Assembly: GCA_014871385.1 (NCBI GenBank)
Contig: CM026426.1
Location: 17,174,183-17,238,182 of the forward strand
Length of the DNA stretch: 64,000 bases
From: Ceratodon purpureus
Lineage: Eukaryota; Streptophyta; Bryopsida; Pseudoditrichales; Ditrichaceae
Direction: 5' to 3'
The translations under genes and the position numbers were made by a program. Within the stretch, counting starts at the first letter, position 1; every line of letters starts with the position of its first letter. The notes beneath the pieces are model-generated. The model had not been told where the DNA came from. It saw nothing but the letters and a program-made list of their open reading frames with translations, and ran no database searches. This document shows positions 57,297 through 64,000 of this stretch, one piece after another.

Positions 57297-59540
57297 TCTG
57301 ATTCCAGTCCGGCTCAGGTGAAGTTGTAGAGACTGCCTTGGTAATGATGATCGGGCGCTGCCTAGACCTCCGAGTTCCCCTGCCCTCGCTCGCTGTTCCC
57401 TTTGCTCCCTCTCTTCCATTTCCTTTGTTCCCATCCTCTCTTAAATAGTTCTATCATTTCCCATGTTCCATTTCCTACTTCCGTGTTTTGTGGGCTATTC
57501 TGCACAAAATTCAAGACTCAACGACTCCAACCCAACTGACAGTGCCGCCAAACCAACTCTCATCGCCGCCAGAACACAGAGTCGAGACGAAACGACAACT
57601 TCACTCATCAATGCCTCGTTGATCTCAACGCAAAATTCCCCTTCAAGTTCCCCTACAATAAGATACTGACAATAAGTGGATGAAATTTTTCAATGCAGTT
57701 GGAGTTGATCTCAAATTTCTATAATTTTATTAAGTGTAAATTGTATATTTCCCTTTTATTTCAAAGGGTAGTTTTGGTAAAAGGGGGTCCTATGGATGGA
57801 CCCTTTGCCACGTAATAGGTACTCGATGAAAAATTTGGATTGGATTAAAATTATACGTGGATGAAAATAGATATTGAGAGAAAATTAAACTTTGGATGAA
57901 AAAATCAGCAACCTCTTTAGATGGAAATAGTTAGTTAGATGAAAAAAATCTTGGATGAAAATCGTCATGAATGTGTATGGATGAAAAAATATTGGGTTCA
58001 TCATTTTGCAAGTGCCCATCCTTTGAAAATTTGTCTTGTCACTTTCTGCCCTATTAAATGACGGGCAACTTGGGCAGGAAATGGGAGATTTTGATTGGTT
58101 ATTGGCTGCCCGGATTTTAGACAGATTCTTCTAAAATTCATAACTTTTGCATTGTAACTCCAAATGCTTTGAAATTTGCGCCATTAGAAAGCTACTGTTG
58201 AGAGCTATACAAAGTAAAAATTTCAGAAAATAGTGAATTTTTGAAACCTTAGAATAGCCTGCCCAAAAGGGTTATGACTCGAATTGGGTCTCAAGGGACT
58301 TTAGGGATTAAACAAATATTATAATGAAAGAAATATATATATATATATTCTAATCAATATGTATTCATTCAAATATATATTGATTATAAAATTTGTGATA
58401 CATGAAATATATGCCCCCCTTACATTCAATAGTAACTTCAACAAGATTTTATTTTGGATTTCAAATTAGACTTATTTACAAGAGTAAGTAAAGAGTAAAA
58501 GTATGCATTAAATTAAAGAATATAAGGGTATGTACTAAATTTTTAAAAATATAAAAGGGTGTATTATATTTAACCCCTAAAGTTTTCAGGGTATTTTTCA
58601 TCAAAACTGCCTCAAAACAGCCCCTCTTCAAAGGAAGGTGGATTCTACAAACTTGGGGTCTTTTTAAGTACACCGAACCGTAAGATCTTGTAGCTAACTT
58701 GTATTTCTACATGTCCACAAAATCTCACGCACTCATTCCTCACCAATTGCAAGATTGTAACATTCAAAGTTGATAAACATGTTTTTTTTCCCTACAAAAA
58801 AAGGAGACAGCAAAGTTTTGAAGGCCCAAAAAACCATTTTTAAAGTAGATATGGGATGAGTTAGGTCTCTCCATATTCTTGTTCCTAAGTGAATTATATA
58901 CATGTCCAAAAAACATCATATTCAAAAACGTTTTAGAATGTTGCCATAAAAATCATTTTCTGCTAGGGGTATAATGAAATTCACAAACAAAGGCCCTTTT
59001 TTGACAATAAAAATAGCATATGAAAAATTCTTGAATTTAAATCCGATTAGTGGTAACATGCTCTACTGCCTTCTCTATACAAAGAAATTTTTATTTTCAA
59101 AAATAAATATGTTTGTCAAATGACATCACACAATGCTTACTTTCAACAAAAGATAACGTCTGCATTACAGCTGACAGTGACTTGAATTGTTCTTGTATAT
59201 CAAAGAGCACTTCGACATAATGGAAGAAGACACGGAAAGCCGCAAAAACTTATGACTTCAAACAATGTTTAGTTATTAGATTGTTCAGATTTCTGTTCAA
59301 ACAAAATATGAAATTCGATAGTACTTTGAGAACCAAAAAAAGTATGCCGAGAAGAGAATACGGCCAGTTCTGCCGATAGCACTGGAGATGAACTAATCGA
59401 TAAGATGATCCGAAAATATATGTCTTACGCACGTCAAGTTCAAAAACTAATTGAAAACGTTTGCACGCACAGTTGAACTGATATGAACTCTTCGGATTCT
59501 TCATATAACCAACTGCTTCAGGTCTCTGTAGGAAGTAAAT
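57297..59540. other. AT-rich intergenic region
   Basis: Repeated TGGATGAAAA phrases at 57860-58000 and an (AT)n tract near 58330-58350. A 99-codon minus-strand frame (59549-59250) has no recognisable content. Confidence 0.45.
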
Positions 59541-59685
59541 ACACCACATTGTTTTTTTTTATTTATTTTTTTATTTTTTATTTATTTTTTATTTTTTTTT
59601 AAACAAGGGTGTTAACACTTCATTTAAAATAAAAAGGAAAACAACCTGCCAACCGAGCAGGCCCGACCTGCACACCACATTGTTT
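59541..59685 (-). mobile_element. 5'-truncated LINE-type retroposon tail
   Basis: The 14-bp repeat ACACCACATTGTTT at 59541-59554 and 59672-59685 flanks a segment. On the minus strand it is ~70 bp of unique sequence followed by an A-rich tail with T interruptions. Target duplication plus 3' A tail indicates target-primed reverse transcription. Confidence 0.75.
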
Positions 59686-62309
59686 AAGATGCTTAAACAG
59701 TTGGATTTTTTTAGCGTACAATAAGTAAAACAATTAAACAGATGGAGAGAAACTTATGTGAAACCTTCATCTAACCTCATGGAGAATAAACGCCGTTTCA
59801 TTCAATTTTTTTTTCCCTTTCCCTTTGCGATCATATTCGTTGACATCATCTGTAGCTGCTGCATTCTCTTCCTCTCGCACTGGGAGGAAACCTGACGTTT
59901 TGAACTCCGTTTCTGACCATGGCTGTCGTTTTGGAGCGCGGTGCGCAATCGTAGGGGGGTTTCGGAACAAAGTGACAGTGAGCAGGAGTGACGAGCAGGA
60001 TCGGCCAATGGCGAGTGGCTACAAAATCAAGATAGTGTAAACATAGTGCGGTGGGGCCATGACCTTACATAGTAAGGGAAAGTAGTGTAATATTTCAATG
60101 ACATTTTTTTTGACTGCCTTCAATTCTCCGGAACCGAGGTGTTTAGGTGAAACTGGGAGAATGAGACCTCGTCAAAGAGGAGGTTGTTTTGGAGATCTCA
60201 GTTCATTACGGATGAAAGACTGAAATGACGTACAGAGAATAACAAACCGGACATAATAGTAGAATGTACAAGTCGTGGTACTCGGTGAAAAAAGTTTTGC
60301 ATTGACAGTCAGATGTGCTTGTCTTTCATATTAAGAAAAGTAACACATTACAATGTCCGTGAATCCGCGCTTGCAATCTAAAATGCCTAGAGTGTAAGCG
60401 TTCTGCGATTAACATATAATAGAAGTGTGTTGTATCTATGTTGAACCTTTGAGTCATTAAAGAGCTCCTAATTTTTTTAAAATGCACTTCCTACTCAGAG
60501 ATGTCTAATTCTGAATTGTCGAGAGGTAACAGATGTCTAGCAAGGTGAAAGGTGTCCAGGTAAGAGCACCTTCGAAACTAACGTGCATTCCTATTGTATA
60601 CCAAAAACAAAAAAATGAAGTCGACGGTTTGTCTGCACTGTCATCTGAGTTGGAGCTCCTCGTAGTAGATACATCGCAATTTGAAAACCCGGACATTCAC
60701 GTAGGTTTAGGGTTCTGCGTCACCTGGATTAAAAGGAGAACAAACTCTCAGTATCTGGATACATGGCAGGCCAATTTATAAAGCAATCTTTGTTCTCTAT
60801 ACTCGAAGACAAAGAGCAAAATTTAAGATATGTCACAGTTGTGGAGAGGAAATACTTTTGAATAAGCATGGACTACATAGGAGATAATGAGCGGGTATGT
60901 TTGGAAACAAGCAGAGAAAAGAAAGGGTTAGTTCAATTATTATCACCAACTCCTCTAGGTCGCAGTGATTAATATGATGAATCGGATGTTGATCCATCTT
61001 CCACTTTGACACTACCAATGGCCGTATACTATGGCGATCCAGCATCCACAACTTCGCTTGATATACCTGATCAGATAACGGTATTATTACCAGTGCTTGT
61101 AAGTGCAACATCTGAAGAAATAGATTGCAGGTTCTCTTAACAGGGCTTTGAAAAATTTGATTCATGATATATAAAAAATATCACATATGACTTGGGTATA
61201 TGGACGAGCTATTCCAGCCAACCATTGTGTGTATCCGCTGTAACGAATTCGAAGTCCCCTCGAATTGAGGTGCGTTAAAAGCAATCAAGGTTAGTACAAG
61301 TCACCTTGTGCTTTGCGTCAGAGACGGCGGCCAATTCCATGGGAATTTTTATTCTTCCGTTTCCACCCTCCTCTAGGACAATCAATTGTCAAGGAATTGA
61401 TCGTGTTAGGGGCTCCCACTTCATCTTCGTATGGGGACAGGAGGAGTTCGTGGCCCTTGTCTTTCTAGGTGGGTTCGGAAGTGCTTCCTTGGTGTCCCAG
61501 ACCTCCATTTATTGGGACAATTGTGTTAGTTTGTACTGGGTTACTGCCTTCCATCACTTCTGAGTTAAGATCGGCAGCCCCTGAGCACTGTCCTTGTTTC
61601 TGATGCGTTCCTATTTCCGAGTCTACACGAAGTCAAGAATGAAACACACAGGTCACATCTCACATCACTTAAAGTGTTTATAACAAAAGGAACATCTAAT
61701 TTTCTTGTCTGTTCATTTAGAATCGAAAGCCAACATAGCACCGGGCAATGCCAAAACTGCTGATGGAATATGATGACAAACTCAGAAGTATATATCATAC
61801 AATGCTACTTGAAGCCCTTCATAAACAGGGCCATGAAATTCACCGAAGGTGGTAAGGAAATAGACCTTGCTGCGCTATGCAGATCTCCTGTGAGGCAGTG
61901 CTTTCGATAGAAATTGCCTTGGGATCCGCATTAGAGATTCTTGCATAGGAAAGATCATCACGATAAATCAAAAATGGCCATTACGTGAATTTAACAGACA
62001 TTGAATCTCCAATGAAGCAAATGACGTCTCCCTCACAAAACAACGTTAAGTACATGAGGCTCAGACTTGGGGAATTACTAATGATGAAACTCATGCAGTG
62101 ACTGTTTGTGTTCTACCTTGCCACAGTAGACCTTGTTTATAAAGGGGGCATCCGATGACTTCTGAGGTGTAATTTTGGAGCAGAGAAGAATAAACACTTT
62201 TCCCAGATTCTGCAAGTGCGGACCGCGTTACTCTCGTTGAGTTCAGATCCCAGTCGTCCACAGCTCCCTCGTAGTCGAACTTCAATGTCTTAGATTCTTC
62301 GTCGAAGAC
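59686..62309. other. Intergenic region with a GC-richer patch at 59.8-60.0 kb
   Basis: The patch near 59820-60010 could be the 5' end of a gene, but the strands give competing short frames. A plus-strand frame at 60533-60781 (MSSKVKGVQVRAPSKLTCIP) is plausible but unidentified. Nothing else is supported. Confidence 0.35.
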
Positions 62310-62798
62310 CTAGTACTTGTGGAATTTGTGTCCTGCGCGGCTCTTGAAAGCTCGCGGTACAATTGATGTATCAGACTTCTTCCTCCGGGTGGTCTGTTTA
62401 GTGGCAAACTCCGCCCAGTTAACAGGCAGACCCTTCTTCTCTGCCAGAAGTCCCCGTGCAAATGATAAACCAATGGCCTTGGTCCGTCCCATGTCGCGCT
62501 AATGTGTGATAAGAAAAAGATCCTCTATCCGAACCTGCATACGAGGGCTTTCCGAGCTGCCTAGCGAAGCATACCGAAACCCAGACGCGTCTCTGTTCCA
62601 CCGTGCAATACAGTCGCCCTCTGAAACCAATGATGTTAGGAGATGTAGCGGGTTCGTGCGTGGGAAGCCATGTAGAAATCCTACGTCGTTCAGTCCGTAC
62701 TCTTGGTGGAACCAAGCGGGAGTCCGAGGCACGGGATGCGCAACTTCCTTGCTTTGTGAATGCATCGTGATAGCCCACTTCGTTGTTGGGACCTGCAT
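62310..62798 (-). CDS. Fragment of an unidentified multi-exon gene
   Basis: Exon 62798 (or ~62792) to 62575, then a 76-bp intron (62574-62499, GTATGC...CATTAG), then 62498 to TAG 62310. Splicing restores phase and removes an in-frame TAG at the acceptor. Text such as WNRDASGF and MGRTKAIGLSFARG looks coding. The motif LPVNWAEFATKQTTRRKKSD resembles the VNWAE region of RING-1 and RING-2, weakly. The frame continues coherently beyond the TAG (VFDEESKTLKFDYEGAVDDW), so a further splice or a mutated stop is possible. More exons probably lie upstream toward 63.4 kb (ATVEDLKKAIL near 63330). Confidence 0.4.
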
Positions 62799-64000
62799 GT
62801 ATGACGGTGTCGAACATCGGTTAGTTATGAGCAGATGCTTCGTATTGCCGAGTGAGAAGAAGGCACAGACGCATTAAATACTGGAAACATAACAGGGGAT
62901 ACATATCAGTGACATTTGTGACCGGCCATTACTCTGTTCAAGCGAGAATCAGCCAGGAACCTGAATTGCAAACTTGCAGAAACTTCTTTAAGGAAGGCAC
63001 AAGTCCCTGAATACCACTTGAGGAGTGTCAGAGGCAAGGGAGTCTTTCAAATCCTTGGTTGCATTTGCTGGCAAAAAGGTTGGTCTGGCAGGGTTGTAGT
63101 GGCAGTGCGAGTCGGCTCCTTTCCGGATAATACTTGCGGTCTGCAAGGCCATAATCACATGAGACTGCGGTATGGGAAACATAAAACCATATGACCATTT
63201 ACAATGAGAAACCAATCAGTATAAGCAGGATATCGGATCTGCAGATGAGAGATGTAGGGACAGTGCACAAACGCAGGTTCTCGTCGAAGATGGAAATAAT
63301 ACTTACTCTTACTTAGAATAGCCTTCTTCAAATCCTCGACTGTTGCCTGTGGTAAATTCAATTCATAACAAGGAATTAGAACTGCCCTGCAGGCAATCAG
63401 AAAGCCAAATTTTCACAACTCAAGAAATGGAATACTCTTGCTCCCACAACAGCTAAAGTCCATACATTATTCTTGCAAGATGTTGCAGACGCAGCAATAG
63501 ATAAGATGATTTCATAAAAAACATTTTACTCCCAGGATCCGATCAAATACTGGGTACATATTAACCACATACCCAAAGCCACCCTGCTCCAGAAGAAAAA
63601 AAACGCTCACTTCAAAACAACCACAAGTCACACGGCCTAGGAAAATATAAACACAATAACATGTGCATTGCTACAACCCTGACACTCTGTTCCATAAACG
63701 CTTCTATCCCTCCTCCCACACCAACGAACACCCATTCCCAATCGCCCAAGCACAGACCCACATATCACCAACAATTGTAATATACCATCATAAACTGAAA
63801 ACCACCAACCCAAAATTAAAAGTCACTTATGCACGCAAAGTACATAACATGTCTCAGAGTGACAGTGTACACTCCTCTCTCACAACAACGACCATCGCAA
63901 GCTCAGGTAACCAGCTAACGGACTCCTGTTTCGAATACAGCTTAACAAGTCTCTGATGCAAACTCTAATAAAATGTATGGGGGAGCTGCAGACAGAAGAT
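62799..64000. other. Possible upstream exons; otherwise non-coding
   Basis: Minus-strand pieces near 63350-63310 and 63175-62988 (ANATKDLKDSLASDTPQVVF) have coding-like text and nearby splice signals, but I could not join them with consistent phase. From 63.4 to 64.0 kb I see nothing. Confidence 0.3.

Noticed and set aside
62499..62501. In-frame TAG as a nonsense mutation
   Set aside because: It is the AG end of a well-supported 76-bp intron with a pyrimidine tract and matching phase.
1..64000. A variant genetic code with TAG read as an amino acid
   Set aside because: The long frames end normally and carry at most one TAG each; genuine reassignment would scatter many TAG codons through them.

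Overview
The window looks like nuclear DNA of a land plant, most likely a bryophyte, although the species cannot be named. The reasons are GT-AG introns, a large Athila/Tat-type Ty3/gypsy retrotransposon, a Mutator-like SWIM transposase relic of a type I associate with bryophyte genomes, and tRNA-derived SINEs. There are no operons, rRNA or tRNA genes. Nearly everything here is mobile DNA or genes broken by it.

Region 1 (1-20.86 kb) is the most interesting. A perfect 32-bp inverted repeat at 1021-1052 and 20814-20845 brackets about 19.8 kb. Inside the left end lies a four-exon gene (1470-5214, +). Its predicted protein has the RAG1/Transib-type transposase layout: D472, D569, C589/C592, H800/H805 and E825 fall at almost the same intervals as RAG1 D600, D708, C727/C730, H937/H942 and E962. 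It faces a convergent coiled-coil RING-finger gene (5747-7786, -). A second RING paralogue (12369-13835, +) sits between two inverted ~205-bp satellite arrays with SINEs. An unidentified two-exon gene (18458-19806, -) lies next to the right end. I read the whole as a candidate giant DNA transposon or its remains. No clear target-site duplication is visible, so the boundaries are provisional.

Region 2 (20.9-30 kb) carries clusters of a dyad-symmetric ~14-bp motif (about GTTCKGYRCMGAAC), partly at ~73-bp spacing. They lie on both sides of, and inside the intron of, a frameshifted Mutator-like transposase pseudogene (25097-29215, -free strand +). Region 3 (30-33.2 kb) holds a ~1.45-kb tandem duplication of a charged-protein gene. 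One copy is fused to a CACTA/TNP2-type zinc-ribbon fragment.

Region 4 (35.58-54.19 kb) is a complete 18.6-kb LTR retrotransposon on the minus strand, with 2,037-bp LTRs differing at two positions by eye and the 5-bp target duplication CTTCT. It carries gag (four zinc knuckles counting both frames), protease, RT-RNase H, integrase and a long extra 3' reading frame of about 1,059 codons. A ~746-bp TTAA-ended DNA element is nested in both LTRs. The retrotransposon sits in the middle of an exon of a three-exon host gene whose frame continues exactly on both sides (55012-54191, then 35576-35041).

Region 5 (54.2-64 kb) has little recognisable coding content: a 320-bp MITE-like element, a 5'-truncated LINE tail with a 14-bp target duplication, and parts of a minus-strand multi-exon gene at 62.3-62.8 kb. 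Several long reading frames contain a single in-frame stop, mostly TAG. Decay of methylated CAG codons is a possible cause, but some of these stops could be removed by splicing.
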